Translations under genes and position numbers: made by a program
Assembly (NCBI GenBank): GCA_016714045.1
Contig: JADJNY010000001.1
Location: 248,001-312,000, forward strand
Direction: 5' to 3'
Length of the DNA stretch: 64,000 nt
Source: Planctomycetota bacterium
Lineage (GTDB): Bacteria > Planctomycetota > UBA1135 > GCA-002686595
The notes under the pieces: model-generated
Seen by the model: the letters and a program-made list of their open reading frames with translations, nothing else
Databases searched by the model: none
Told to the model about the DNA's origin: nothing
In this document: one piece after another, positions 26,092 through 34,937 of the stretch
Numbering within the stretch: position 1 is the first letter of the stretch
Layout: each line of letters starts with the position of its first letter

Positions 26092-27384
26092 TCAATGCAC
26101 GTAGAGAGCGCCTGAGAGTGGCTTGGATGGCAGGTCCATCCAGGGCGCCCCAATGAGTGTCTTCGCATGGGCGTAGCCCAGGCACCATCCAAAGTTGTCG
26201 CGAGTGCCACCGTCACCGATGAGCTTGGATGTCTGGGTCCAAACATTGGAGAGCTTAGCGAAGAAGTACACCGCCCCCGCGCTCCCGCCACTGGGCGTCT
26301 CGTTCATCCAATTCGCCTGAGCGTGGGCCCCGACGACGAAGAAGAGCGGATTGTCCCGGATCAGTACGCTGCGGCCGAATCCCGGGCCCGGTGTCGTATC
26401 CGACGGGGAAAGCACAGCATCCAGTGCCCAGGTCGACCCGGAGCGCTTGAATACACACACGCTTCCCGGGGTCGTTGCCCCAGCAGCTGTCGTTTGCGGT
26501 GCCCCGATCGCGACCCAGTTGCCCAACAAAGCCACGGAATGGCCGAACAGTCCGCTGGTTACCGGGTTGGGGTGCAGAAGAGTCGCTTGCAGCGACCACG
26601 TACCATCCAAACGGATGAACACGTAGGCCGCCCCGGAATTCAAGCCTTGTACGGTTTGCCCAGGTGCACCTACCACGAGCATGAGGCCGGCTGGATCGAC
26701 CCCGGCTGCGAGCGCCCACCCGAAATTGCCTCCGACCTGGGGATCCGGGCTGGACAGACTTCCAAGGCTATAGACGGAACTCTTGAGTGCCGAGAAGGTC
26801 CTCACGATGCCGGCGTTGGGCTTGCCTGGAAGATCACGACCGGGCGCTCCCACGGCTGCGGAAGTTCCGTTGAAACAAGCGACGCTGGTACCTGTCCAAT
26901 CACCGGGTTGGGCACCCCAAGTCTCCCGCGAAACGAGGGGCCATTCGCTTTCCGTCTTCCGATAAATATATGCCGCGCCCTGGTCCTCCGAAAGGTTGCT
27001 GGCCAGTGCATCTGCTCGAGGGGAACCGATGACAATGAAACTGTCGCCGCCGATCGAGACGCTTTGTCCAAAGGCGTCGCCCGTGCGCACCCCAACGTCG
27101 GACAGACCCCTGGGCACTCCCCAAGTGGTGCCGATCCAAGTGAAGAGCATCGCCTTTCCCCCTCCCGAGCTCGATGCCCCAAAACCCGGAGACCCCAGGA
27201 GCAGAAGATCGCCCGAGGTCGAAACGGCAGATCCGGTACGATCGCCCGACTGAGGCTTGTGAACGGCCAATCGAGTCGTGGCGGTCTGCTGGAACGGGTG
27301 CGGCGAAGCAAAGGCGCTCGCGCTGGAGGACACGACGCTCATCGTGACCACTATGGCGATGCACACGGAGCGAGCAGGGAACAT
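26092..27384 (-). CDS. Exported FG-GAP beta-propeller protein
   Basis: The 430-residue protein has a signal peptide (about 1-26, SVVSSSASAFA) and seven FG-GAP/integrin-alpha-like blades such as GDAFGQSVSIGG, SGLFGHSVALLG and DNFGWCLGYA, each ending VIGSP or IGAP. Seven blades would complete a propeller. Calcium-loop Asp patterns are weak. Its GC content (roughly 55-68% in lines I counted) is clearly below neighbours, and codon use is less biased, suggesting acquisition. Start at 27384 is chosen because the signal peptide follows; the frame is open upstream to 27537. It lies between two 34-bp direct repeats. Confidence 0.8.
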   Translation of the reverse strand: MFPARSVCIAIVVTMSVVSSSASAFASPHPFQQTATTRLAVHKPQSGDRTGSAVSTSGDLLLLGSPGFGASSSGGGKAMLFTWIGTTWGVPRGLSDVGVRTGDAFGQSVSIGGDSFIVIGSPRADALASNLSEDQGAAYIYRKTESEWPLVSRETWGAQPGDWTGTSVACFNGTSAAVGAPGRDLPGKPNAGIVRTFSALKSSVYSLGSLSSPDPQVGGNFGWALAAGVDPAGLMLVVGAPGQTVQGLNSGAAYVFIRLDGTWSLQATLLHPNPVTSGLFGHSVALLGNWVAIGAPQTTAAGATTPGSVCVFKRSGSTWALDAVLSPSDTTPGPGFGRSVLIRDNPLFFVVGAHAQANWMNETPSGGSAGAVYFFAKLSNVWTQTSKLIGDGGTRDNFGWCLGYAHAKTLIGAPWMDLPSKPLSGALYVH

Positions 27385-27956
27385 GGAATGAGCTTTCGTT
27401 GGGCACACGGTGAACCGCTCGATTCGAACCGCGGCCGAGGAAGGTGGTTCGCGTGAGGACTCCAATGCTAGGGGCTGGCGTCGGAGATGGGAACGGGATT
27501 CCACGATGCCAACGGTCGCCGACGAAGCGTGCCCCACCGAGCCTGTAGGACCTCGAACTCGACGGGGTTAGCGGCGATCATCCATGTGTCCCTGGGCTGT
27601 CCAGGTGCGGGCCCACGTGAACAATGCAGCCACGTGCTGGGGGATCCGCGCTCTCCGAGCGCGACCGGAGTGACCTCCTGTACGAGGCTCTGCATAGCGC
27701 TCGCGGTCCTTCTCCGCGGAGTGCTGGGACGACCTCCGGGACCGGCGGGTGAGCCCCGCGACGGACGCCACGAAGTTCATTGCGTGGCGATTCGACTGGC
27801 AATGCACGCCGGGCGGGGAAGGCGCCTTCGATCGTGTTCCATCGCGCCACTGTTCTTCAGATCACCCCACCCGGCTGGGGGGGGCGCGATGACGCCGAGC
27901 GCAGCGCGGTGCGCGAGCGCTCGTTCAGTGGACGCGCGGCGACGCGGAATGCTCCC
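27385..27956. other. Non-coding stretch between FG-GAP gene and sigma remnant
   Basis: No frame here has a recognisable protein. Base composition returns to high GC toward the right. It probably carries the FG-GAP promoter and degenerate sequence. Confidence 0.5.
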
Positions 27957-28004
27957 TGGCGTGCGCTGGAAGCCGAGGGCGTCGGGGCCGGTGGACGAGC
28001 TCAC
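27957..28004 (-). pseudogene. N-terminal fragment of an ECF-like sigma factor gene
   Basis: A GTG-initiated frame reads SSSTGPDALGFQRT, matching the first residues of the sigma factor at 25014-25742 (STTGPDALGFQRT), then loses similarity. The DNA identity with that gene runs over 34 bases. It is either a duplicated start left behind when the FG-GAP segment inserted, or the remains of a paralogous sigma gene. Confidence 0.6.
27959..27992. repeat. 34-bp direct repeat, copy B
   Basis: Identical over 34 bases and in the same orientation to 25700-25733. The copies are 2.26 kb apart and flank the low-GC FG-GAP gene, so they resemble attachment or duplication boundaries. Confidence 0.9.
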
Positions 28005-28041
28005 GCCGTGAGCGTAGCGCGTACGCGGCGCGGCGTCGCGC

Positions 28042-28734
28042 TCAGCTCGTCGGCGGCTTCGTGACGTCCGGGTCGAGCTCGCGCATGTGGTGGCGCACGA
28101 TCCGCCCCTGCACGACGAAGATCACGTCCTCCGCGATGTTCGTCGCGTGGTCGGCGAGGCGTTCGAGGTTGCGCAGGGCGCCCACGAGGTGCATCACGTC
28201 GCCGAGGCGCTCGGGGTGCTCGCTCATGAACTGGATCGCCTGCCCGATCAGCTCGCGGTACAGGCGATCGGCCTCGGCATCCGCCTTCCACGTGCGGAAC
28301 GCGAGCTGCGCGTCGAGACGCTGCAGCGAATCGAGCCCGTCGCGCACCATCCGCTTCACGAGTGCCGCGAGCCGCGTCACGTCGGGACGGAACGGCAGCG
28401 GCGGCACTTCGGACAGGATCTCGGCGCGCTCCGCGATGTTCACCGCGAGGTCCGCCATCCGCTCGAGGTCCGAGTTGATCTTGAGCACGCCCGCGACATA
28501 GCGCAGATCGCGCGCGACCGGTTGGCGCAGCGCGAGCACGTCGAGGCAGCGCTCCTCGACCTCGTTCTCGAGGCGGTCGACCTCCTCGTCGCCGTCGATC
28601 ACCTCTCTCGCGCGCGATTTGTCGCGTTCGAGCAGCGCGCCGAGCGAGCGGTCGACGGCGCGCTCGACGAGCCCGCCCATGTGGAGCACTTGGCGCGTGA
28701 GCGCGGAGAGGTCGTCTTCGATCTGCGGTTTCAT
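28042..28734 (-). CDS. phoU: Phosphate signalling protein PhoU
   Basis: The 230-residue, all-helical protein contains the two PhoU repeats, each with an E/DxxxD metal-binding motif: NSDLERMADLAVNIAER (about 90-105) and LRNLERLADHATNIAEDV (about 190-205). PhoU links the Pst transporter to PhoR and keeps the regulon off when phosphate is plentiful. I chose the ATG at 28734, which has GAGGAAG upstream; an in-frame GTG/ATG at 28770 would add 12 residues. It follows phoB and phoR on the same strand. Confidence 0.93.
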   Translation of the reverse strand: MKPQIEDDLSALTRQVLHMGGLVERAVDRSLGALLERDKSRAREVIDGDEEVDRLENEVEERCLDVLALRQPVARDLRYVAGVLKINSDLERMADLAVNIAERAEILSEVPPLPFRPDVTRLAALVKRMVRDGLDSLQRLDAQLAFRTWKADAEADRLYRELIGQAIQFMSEHPERLGDVMHLVGALRNLERLADHATNIAEDVIFVVQGRIVRHHMRELDPDVTKPPTS

Positions 28735-28819
28735 CCGGGTCTTCCTCGTGGTTTCTGTTCCGGCGCTCACGCGGCCGGGCTTCGCGCGCCGTCGCGCGGT
28801 GGGTGTGCGTGCGGCTCGT

Positions 28820-30649
28820 TCACGCGCTCGTCCTGCGCGGCAGCCGCACGGTGAACGTCGAGCCGCGGCCTTCCTCGCTCGTCACGTCGACCTGGCCGCC
28901 GTGCGCGAGCACGATGTGCTTCACGAGCGCGAGGCCGAGCCCCGTTCCGCCCGTATCGCGCGCCCGGCCGCGGTCGACGCGGTAGAAGCGCTCGAAGATG
29001 CGGGGGAGCGCGGCGGCCGGGATGCCGATGCCCGTGTCCTCGACCTCGACGAAGACGTCCGTCGGCGTCGTGCGAACGGCGGTGCTCACACGTCCGCCGC
29101 TCGGCGTGTATTGGATCGCGTTCGCGATCAGGTTCGTGAAGCACTGCTCGAGCCGCTGCGCGTGCCCGCGCACCATCGTCGCGCGGTCGAACTGCGCCTG
29201 CACCTCGAGCTTGACGCCCTTCTTCTGCGCCGCGCCCGCGAGCGCGGCGGCCGCGGATCGGAACGGCTCCGCGATCGACAGGTCCTCGAGCGGAAGCTCG
29301 CCCTCTTGCGCCTCGAGCGTCGACAGGTCGAGGAGGTCGTTGACGATCGCCTTGAGCCGCGCCGCGTTGCGCATGGCGAGTTCGAGGAAGCGTGCGCGCG
29401 CTTGCTCGTCCTGTTCGGGATCCGAGAGCGTCTCCAGCGCGCCCATCACCGCGGAGAGCGGCGTGCGCAGCTCGTGGCTCACGTTCGCCACGAAGTCGAC
29501 GCGCATCTGGTCGAGCCGTCGCACGGTGGTCACGTCGGAGAGCAGCACGACGCCCGCGCGCGGGCCGGCCTGGCCCTCGATCGGCTCGTCCGCGCCGGAG
29601 GACTCGCGCTCGTCCGCCGCGACGGGCGCGATCGACAGCGCAAGCATGCGTCCGCCGCCCGCGGGCGACGGGGCGTCGACATGGCGGGCGATGCGTTGCT
29701 CGAGGACGGCGCGCAGCTCGCGCTCGAGCTCCGGAAATCGGAGCGTCTGCCAGAGCGCGCTGCCGGTCGCGAGCGGTGCGGGGAGCCCGAGCAGGCTCGC
29801 CGCAGCCTGGTTCATCAGGAGGATGCGCTCGTCCGCGTCGACGGCGACGACGCCTTCGGCCATGCTCGCGAGGATCGTCTCCAGCTCCGCGCGCGCCGCG
29901 CGCTCGCTCTGGACGCGGCCCGCGAGTGACTCCGCCATCGCGTTGAGCGTCCCGGCGAGCTGGCGCGTCTCCGCGGGGCCGCGCGGCGCGATGCGCCGAT
30001 CGAGCTCGCCGGCCGCAAAGGCGCGCGCTTGCGCCGCCATGCTCTCGAGCGGACGCGCCAGGCGTCGCGCGAGCACGGCAGAAGCGACGAGGCCGAGGCC
30101 GAGCGCGAGCAGGGAGCCCGCGACCAGGCTCTGGTGCAGCGTCGACAACGCGCGCTCCATCTGGGAGAGCTCGGCGGCGGCGCGCACACAGCCGAGCACG
30201 CGCGTCGTGGTCCCGTCCGTACGGCTGACGCGCCGCGCGAAGTAGTGCGTCGCGTGGCCGGTCGTCGCGCTCTTCCGCTCCTCGACGCCGCGGCCCGTGC
30301 GCAGCGCATCCTGGATCTCGGGCCGATCGGCGTGGTTCGCGAGCGGCAGCGGCGACTCCGAGTCCGCCAGGACGACGCCGTCCGCGCGCACGATCGTGAG
30401 ACGCAGACCGGTCGCGCGTCCGAGTTCGACGATGTGCTGCACGTACTCGGGCGACGCCTCGGTCCGCGCGAGCGCTTCCGCGGCGGGTTCCGCGATCAGG
30501 TCCGCGGCCGTTTCGAGTCGCGTCTCGACCTCGGCCTGATGGAACGAGCGGATGCGGACCTCCCCGATCCACGCCGCGGCCCCGAGGATCAGCACGAGCA
30601 CGGCTGCGAAGGAGCCGAACACGCGCGTCCAGAGGCGGTCGAAGCTCAT
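28820..30649 (-). CDS. phoR: Phosphate regulon sensor histidine kinase PhoR
   Basis: The 609-residue kinase has TM1 (about 10-30), an extracytoplasmic sensor (about 31-165), TM2 (about 170-192), HAMP (about 190-245), a PAS domain (about 250-370), HisKA with H392 in NVSHELRTPLSAV, and a HATPase with N-box NLIANAIQYTPSGG and G-boxes DTGIGIP and GTGLGLALV. The large extracytoplasmic domain is as in Gram-positive and planctomycete PhoR rather than E. coli PhoR. It starts 13 bases after phoB and precedes phoU, which supports the assignment. Confidence 0.92.
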   Translation of the reverse strand: MSFDRLWTRVFGSFAAVLVLILGAAAWIGEVRIRSFHQAEVETRLETAADLIAEPAAEALARTEASPEYVQHIVELGRATGLRLTIVRADGVVLADSESPLPLANHADRPEIQDALRTGRGVEERKSATTGHATHYFARRVSRTDGTTTRVLGCVRAAAELSQMERALSTLHQSLVAGSLLALGLGLVASAVLARRLARPLESMAAQARAFAAGELDRRIAPRGPAETRQLAGTLNAMAESLAGRVQSERAARAELETILASMAEGVVAVDADERILLMNQAAASLLGLPAPLATGSALWQTLRFPELERELRAVLEQRIARHVDAPSPAGGGRMLALSIAPVAADERESSGADEPIEGQAGPRAGVVLLSDVTTVRRLDQMRVDFVANVSHELRTPLSAVMGALETLSDPEQDEQARARFLELAMRNAARLKAIVNDLLDLSTLEAQEGELPLEDLSIAEPFRSAAAALAGAAQKKGVKLEVQAQFDRATMVRGHAQRLEQCFTNLIANAIQYTPSGGRVSTAVRTTPTDVFVEVEDTGIGIPAAALPRIFERFYRVDRGRARDTGGTGLGLALVKHIVLAHGGQVDVTSEEGRGSTFTVRLPRRTSA

Positions 30650-30662
30650 GACGTGGGGCGCA

Positions 30663-31373
30663 TCACTCCGCGTGCGCCGTCGGCGTCTCTCGGAACTTGT
30701 ACCCGAGCCCGCGGATCGTGACGATGTGCTGCCCGTAGTCCCCGAGCTTCTTGCGCAGGGTCGCGACGTGGACGTCGACGTTGCGGTCGATGATCACCGC
30801 CTCCGTTCCCACGATCGCGTCGAGCAGTTCGTGGCGGGTGAACGCGCGGCCCTTGTGCGCGACGAGCCAGTGGAGGAGCTTGAACTCCGTCATCGTCAGC
30901 ACGACCGGCTCGCCTTCGAGCGTGACCTCGTGCTTCACGGGGTCGACCAGGAGCTCGCCGAAGCGCGCGACCTTTTCGAGCTCCAGCCCGTCGTCGCCGC
31001 GCACGGAGCGCAGGCGGGCCGCGATGCGCGCGAGGAGCTCCTTCATCCCGAACGGCTTGCGGACGTAGTCGTCCGCGCCTTGCATCAGGCCGACCACGGC
31101 GTCCGTCTCCTCGCCCTTCGCGGTCAGCATGACGATCGGGATCGACTTCGTGCGCGCGTCCGCGCGGAGGCGCCGGCAGATCTCGAGCCCGTCGATGCCT
31201 GGTAGCATCAGGTCGAGCAGGATCAGGTCGGGGAGGCGAACGCGCGCCTCCGCGAGGCCTCGCTCGCCGTCGTGGGCGGTGAAGACCTCGTAGTGCTCGC
31301 GGACGAGGTGATGCTTGATCAGCTCGACGAGGTCGGGCTCGTCGTCGACGATCAGGATGCGGGCGCGCTTCAT
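30663..31373 (-). CDS. phoB: Phosphate regulon response regulator PhoB
   Basis: The 236-residue OmpR-family regulator has a receiver domain with phospho-acceptor D54 (LILLDLMLPG), acidic pair D10/D11 and conserved Lys in YVRKPFG (about 106). The winged-helix DNA-binding domain (about 135-230) contains VLTMTEFKLLHWLVAH, RNVDVHVATLRKKLG and IRGLGYKF. PhoR phosphorylates it in phosphate limitation, and it should activate pstSCAB. It is the first gene of phoB-phoR-phoU. Confidence 0.93.
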   Translation of the reverse strand: MKRARILIVDDEPDLVELIKHHLVREHYEVFTAHDGERGLAEARVRLPDLILLDLMLPGIDGLEICRRLRADARTKSIPIVMLTAKGEETDAVVGLMQGADDYVRKPFGMKELLARIAARLRSVRGDDGLELEKVARFGELLVDPVKHEVTLEGEPVVLTMTEFKLLHWLVAHKGRAFTRHELLDAIVGTEAVIIDRNVDVHVATLRKKLGDYGQHIVTIRGLGYKFRETPTAHAE

Positions 31374-31429
31374 GCGAAGAGCGTGCGGGGACGCGGCGCG
31401 CAGGCTATCAAGTCTCCATCAGGACTCGA

Positions 31430-31696
31430 TCAAGACGCCGGCTTCTGGGGGCGCGAGCGACCGCGGAGGGTGAGGAGCAGGGTCGTGGCGAGGCCGAGCG
31501 TGAGGCCGAGCACGGCGGGGCCGAAGGCGACGAAGGGAAGGAGCCAGCGAGGCTCGATCCGGGGGCACGGGCCGATCAGGGCGAGGCCGACCAGCAGACC
31601 GAGTGCGGTGAGGACGGCGGTCAGCAGGAGACCGAGGAGCGCGCGGAGAAGGAGGGGGAGGGGCGAGCCCGGCGGGTGGGGAGTCGGGGGCGGCAT
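31430..31696 (-). CDS. Small two-helix membrane protein
   Basis: The 88-residue frame starts Pro-rich and has two hydrophobic helices (about 13-38 and 46-72) with a short Arg-rich tail. I recognise no family. The ATG at 31696 has only a weak upstream purine run. It lies just upstream of phoB on the same strand, with a 56-base gap, so it may share its transcript. It could be spurious. Confidence 0.45.
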   Translation of the reverse strand: MPPPTPHPPGSPLPLLLRALLGLLLTAVLTALGLLVGLALIGPCPRIEPRWLLPFVAFGPAVLGLTLGLATTLLLTLRGRSRPQKPAS

Positions 31697-32057
31697 GGGG
31701 AGCTGTCTGTCCGCAGGATGCAGGGGCGGGGGAGCTGGGTTTCGGCCGCCTTGGCGTGGGGGAGCGTGTCGGTCGGGACGTCGTTGCCAGGTGAGACGAT
31801 GCAGGCGGAAGGGACGCAACGGAACATGCCGGCTGCTCCGCATTCCGGACCCCGCGCAGGCCTGGGCCGGAGGACTCGCCGCAGGCCTGCGCGGGGTTCG
31901 AGTGGCGCCCAGCAACGAGCGGGCGGCATGGCGAAGATGGGTGCCCGGCGCGGGCACGTTCGAGGGACTTCGCTCAGCGGCGAGCCGAGTGCCCAGGTGC
32001 GTGTTGCGGGGCGCGTTGGGCGGTCTCGATGGGGCCGCGCGACTCAGACCCCGGCGA
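31697..32057. other. Intergenic region containing a long inverted repeat
   Basis: No gene is supported. The main structure is the inverted repeat at 31846-31900. Confidence 0.5.
31846..31900. repeat. Long GC-rich inverted repeat (hairpin)
   Basis: CCCCGCGCAGGCCTG (31850-31864) and CAGGCCTGCGCGGGG (31882-31896) are perfect complements over 15 bp around a 17-base loop. Pairing extends four more positions outward with one G-T pair. It lies about 160 bases past the stop of the minus-strand membrane gene, so it may terminate that transcript. Such a long perfect stem could also be a mobile-element footprint. Confidence 0.75.
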
Positions 32058-32906
32058 TCAGGCGGCGCGTCGGCCGCAGGCGTCGACGAGCTCCTTGGCC
32101 TCGAGGAGCGAGAGGCCGCCTTCGCGGCGCGCGAGCTCGATCGCGGTCAGCGGATCGCCGCGCTGGACGAGCTCGGCGATGCGGTCCTCGATCGGGCGTG
32201 TGGCGTCCGCGATGCGCTCGACGCGCGGCGTGGTCGAGGTCGTGATGCGGCGCGCGAGCTCCCGCAGGAAGACCGGGCCGAGCCACTCGACCTGCACGAC
32301 GCCGTCCTCGGGCACGACCACCGGCGTGTGGTGGTAGCGACCGCGCGAGCGGAGGCCGAGGAAGGTGCGCTCGGGGCCCGGGCGCGTGGCTTCCGCGCGC
32401 AGGAGCGCCTCGAGCTCGCGCGTCTCGACGCCAGCGAGCTCGAGCACCACCCAGCGGCGCGCGGGCGGCGCGCGGCGCGCGGTCCCGCGATCGACGTGCT
32501 CGACGAGCTTCGACGCGCGCGCGAGCTCGCTCCACGGGAGGAACACGATCGTCGGGCCGTCGTCGGGGAAGTGCGCGTTCTGCCACGAGCGCAGGTTCAG
32601 GTACACGCCGTCCCACGCGGTTCGCGCGGACCATGCGCTCTTGCGCCACGCGTTGCGCGCGAACTCCGCCGTGCCGTGCAGCACGAGCACGCCGATCAGG
32701 CCCGCGAGGAGCAGGATCGGCGCGGAGGCGACCCAGACGTACCAGGGGACGGAGTCGATGGCTCGCGCGAGCTCCGCGCGCAGGACGACGGGAACCGCGA
32801 GCAGCCCCCAGAGGAGCGCTGCGAGCACGGTCGGGCCGACGCGACCGGGGCGGAACGTCCGCTCGATCCCGACGTCGGCGAGCTCCCGGGAGGTGAGGAG
32901 GCGCAT
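32058..32906 (-). CDS. Membrane protein with L7/L12-like C-terminal motif
   Basis: The 282-residue protein has two membrane helices (about 27-43 and 57-77) and a cytosolic part. The last 45 residues (ERIADATRPIEDRIAEL then DPLTAIELARREGGLSLLEA) match the short helical motif shared with the C-terminus of ribosomal protein L7/L12 that occurs in many uncharacterised proteins. Function unknown. ATG at 32906 has GGAGGTGAGGAG upstream on the minus strand side (CTCCTCACCTCC on the plus strand), a strong ribosome site. Confidence 0.7.
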   Translation of the reverse strand: MRLLTSRELADVGIERTFRPGRVGPTVLAALLWGLLAVPVVLRAELARAIDSVPWYVWVASAPILLLAGLIGVLVLHGTAEFARNAWRKSAWSARTAWDGVYLNLRSWQNAHFPDDGPTIVFLPWSELARASKLVEHVDRGTARRAPPARRWVVLELAGVETRELEALLRAEATRPGPERTFLGLRSRGRYHHTPVVVPEDGVVQVEWLGPVFLRELARRITTSTTPRVERIADATRPIEDRIAELVQRGDPLTAIELARREGGLSLLEAKELVDACGRRAA

Positions 32907-32973
32907 CCCGCCCTTGTCGGCCGCCCACGGGCCGGCTCTGGATGCGCGTAGCGATTGCCCGCGTGCACGACCC

Positions 32974-33056
32974 GGCGCGCTCATCTCGGCGCGCTCATCT
33001 CGGCGCGCACGACCCACCGCGTTCGACCCACCGCGTTCGACCCACCGCGTTCGACC
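32974..33056. repeat. 14-bp tandem repeats in divergent promoter region
   Basis: Two copies of GGCGCGCTCATCTC (32974-33001) are followed by three copies of CGACCCACCGCGTT (33010-33051) and a partial fourth. Both arrays have the same 14-bp period. They fill much of the 317-base gap (32907-33223) between the divergent membrane-protein and GMC oxidoreductase genes, where no other element is evident. Confidence 0.85.
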
Positions 33057-33223
33057 AGGCACCCTCGACCCGGCACGTCCGACAGAGCGGCCACTGCGCC
33101 CGGTCCGGCGCGACGAAACAGGGCCTCGGGCGCCTCCCGACAGGTCTGCGTGCGAGCGCGCCGACACCACGCGGGCCGGGGCTCGCATCGACCGCGCGCG
33201 CTCCGCACACTGCGCGGCCCCCG

Positions 33224-34937
33224 ATGCTGCACGATCTCGCCCTGCGCGACGCCGTCGACCTCCCCGACTACGACCTCTGTGTCGTCGGCACGGGACCCGC
33301 GGGCGCGGTCGTCGCGAGCGCCCTCGCGGGCAGTGGTTTGCGCATCGCGGTGCTCGAGAGCGCGCGCGCGGCCGACCGCGAAGGGCGACGCGCTGCGCGC
33401 GCTCGAGAGCGTCGGCCTCCACGTGAAGGAGTGGTCGCGCGAGCGCGTGCTCGGCGGCGCGTCGACGACCTGGGCCGGGCTCTCGAGCCCGCTCGATCCG
33501 ATCGACTTCGAAGCCCGGGCGTTCGCGGGGAGCGATGGCTGGCCGATCGCGCGGGACGAACTCCTCCCGTTCTACGCAGAGGCCGCGCGGAATCACCGCT
33601 TCCCGGCGCTCGCCGACTTCGGACCCGCGGGCTTCGCGAAGCTGCGCGCGAAGGGCGAGCTCCAACCGACGTGGTCGAAGCTCGAGGAGAAGGTCTTCCT
33701 CGCGCGCAGCGAGCCGCAGGACTTCGGCCGCGAGTGCGCGGCCGCGTGGAACGCGCCCGAGGTCGACCTGTTCCTCGACGCGACCGTGGTCGAGCTCGAG
33801 ACGCGCGCGCCGGAAGCCGCGGACACGCGCCGGAAGGACGGAGCGCAGGAGCGCGCGAGCGGTGGTGCGCTGCCGCGTGTGTGCGCCGCGCGCGTGCGCA
33901 CGAGCCGCGGAGAGCTGCGCGTCCGCGCGCGCGCGTTCGTGCTCGCGACGGGCGGCGTCGAGAACGCGCGGCTCCTGCTCGTGTCGCGCGACGCGTGTCC
34001 GGCGGGCCTCGGGAACGAGCACGGGCGCGTCGGCCTGGGCTTCATGAACCACCCGAAGAACTACTTCGGGATCGTCGAGCTGACGCGGCCCGTCATGTCG
34101 GCGCCGTACTTCTTCGGCTCGCTCCACGCGGGGTTCGCGGGCTACGCGGGCTTGCGCTTGAAGGAGGACGTGCAGCGCGAGCTCGGGCTCTTGAACAGCT
34201 ATGCGCGCTTCGAGCCGTTGTTCCCGTGGTCCGACGACGAAGGCGTCGAGTCGCTCGTCACGCTCGTCAAGCGCAGCCGCGGCGCGTTCGCGCGCTGGAA
34301 GAAGGGCAAGGAAGGCGAGGTCGTCGAGCTGCGCGACTGGTCCGAGACCGGCGACGACTCCGAGCTGCAGAGCCGGCGCGGCGGGACGGTCGGGCTCCTC
34401 GCGAACGTCGCGCTTCACGCTCCGAGCGTCGCACAGTACGCGTGGTTCCGCGTCGGAAAGCGCCGGCCGCGCGTGAAGCGCGTGCGCGTGCGCAACTTCG
34501 TGGAGATGCAGCCGTCGAGCGCAAACCGCGTGACGCTGTCGGACCGTGTCGACGCGCACGGCGTGCCGCTCGCGCGCGTCGCGCACGCGTGCACGGAGCT
34601 CGACCGGCGCTCGCTCGTCGAGCTGCACCGCGTGCTGCGCGCGGAGCTCGAAGCGAACGGGATCGGCCGCCTCGAGGGCGACCTCGCAGGCGCGGAGCCG
34701 TGGCCCATCGACCAGGACGCGAGCCACCACCTCGGCGCGACGCGCATGGGCCGCGACCCGCGCGCGTCGGTCGTCGACGCGGACCTGCGGCTCCACGGCG
34801 CCGCGAACCTGTGGATCGCGGGCGGCTCCGTGTTCCCGACCGCCGGTTGCGCGAACCCGACGTGGACCATCGCGGCGCTGTCGCTGCGTCTCGCGCGGCA
34901 CCTCGCGGGCGTCCTCGGACGCGGAGGCGCCGCGTGA
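33224..34937 (+). CDS. GMC family oxidoreductase (frameshifted)
   Basis: This FAD-dependent oxidoreductase is intact except for one frameshift. The first 46 residues (33224 to about 33362) carry the Rossmann motif CVVGTGPAGAVVASALAGSG and end VLES. The rest, from GDALRALESVGLHVKEWSRE and GGASTTWAG to the C-terminal HHLGATRMG and CANPTWTIAALS, lies in the next frame. The switch falls in the CGCGCGCGCG run at 33361-33370, suggesting a dinucleotide-run indel. The GTGA overlap with the next gene implies coupling. The family oxidises alcohols or sugars; substrate unknown. Confidence 0.82.

Noticed and set aside
27487..28011. A 174-residue plus-strand frame between the FG-GAP gene and phoU
   Set aside because: No conserved motif or ribosome site is seen, and its end is only the complement of the duplicated sigma factor start.
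32974..33056. CRISPR or iteron origin from the 14-bp repeats
   Set aside because: There are no spacers and no cas or replication-initiator gene nearby, and the region is not AT-rich.
33361..33390. Programmed frameshift in the GMC oxidoreductase
   Set aside because: There is no slippery heptamer or downstream pseudoknot. The break falls in a CG dinucleotide run, which fits an indel better.
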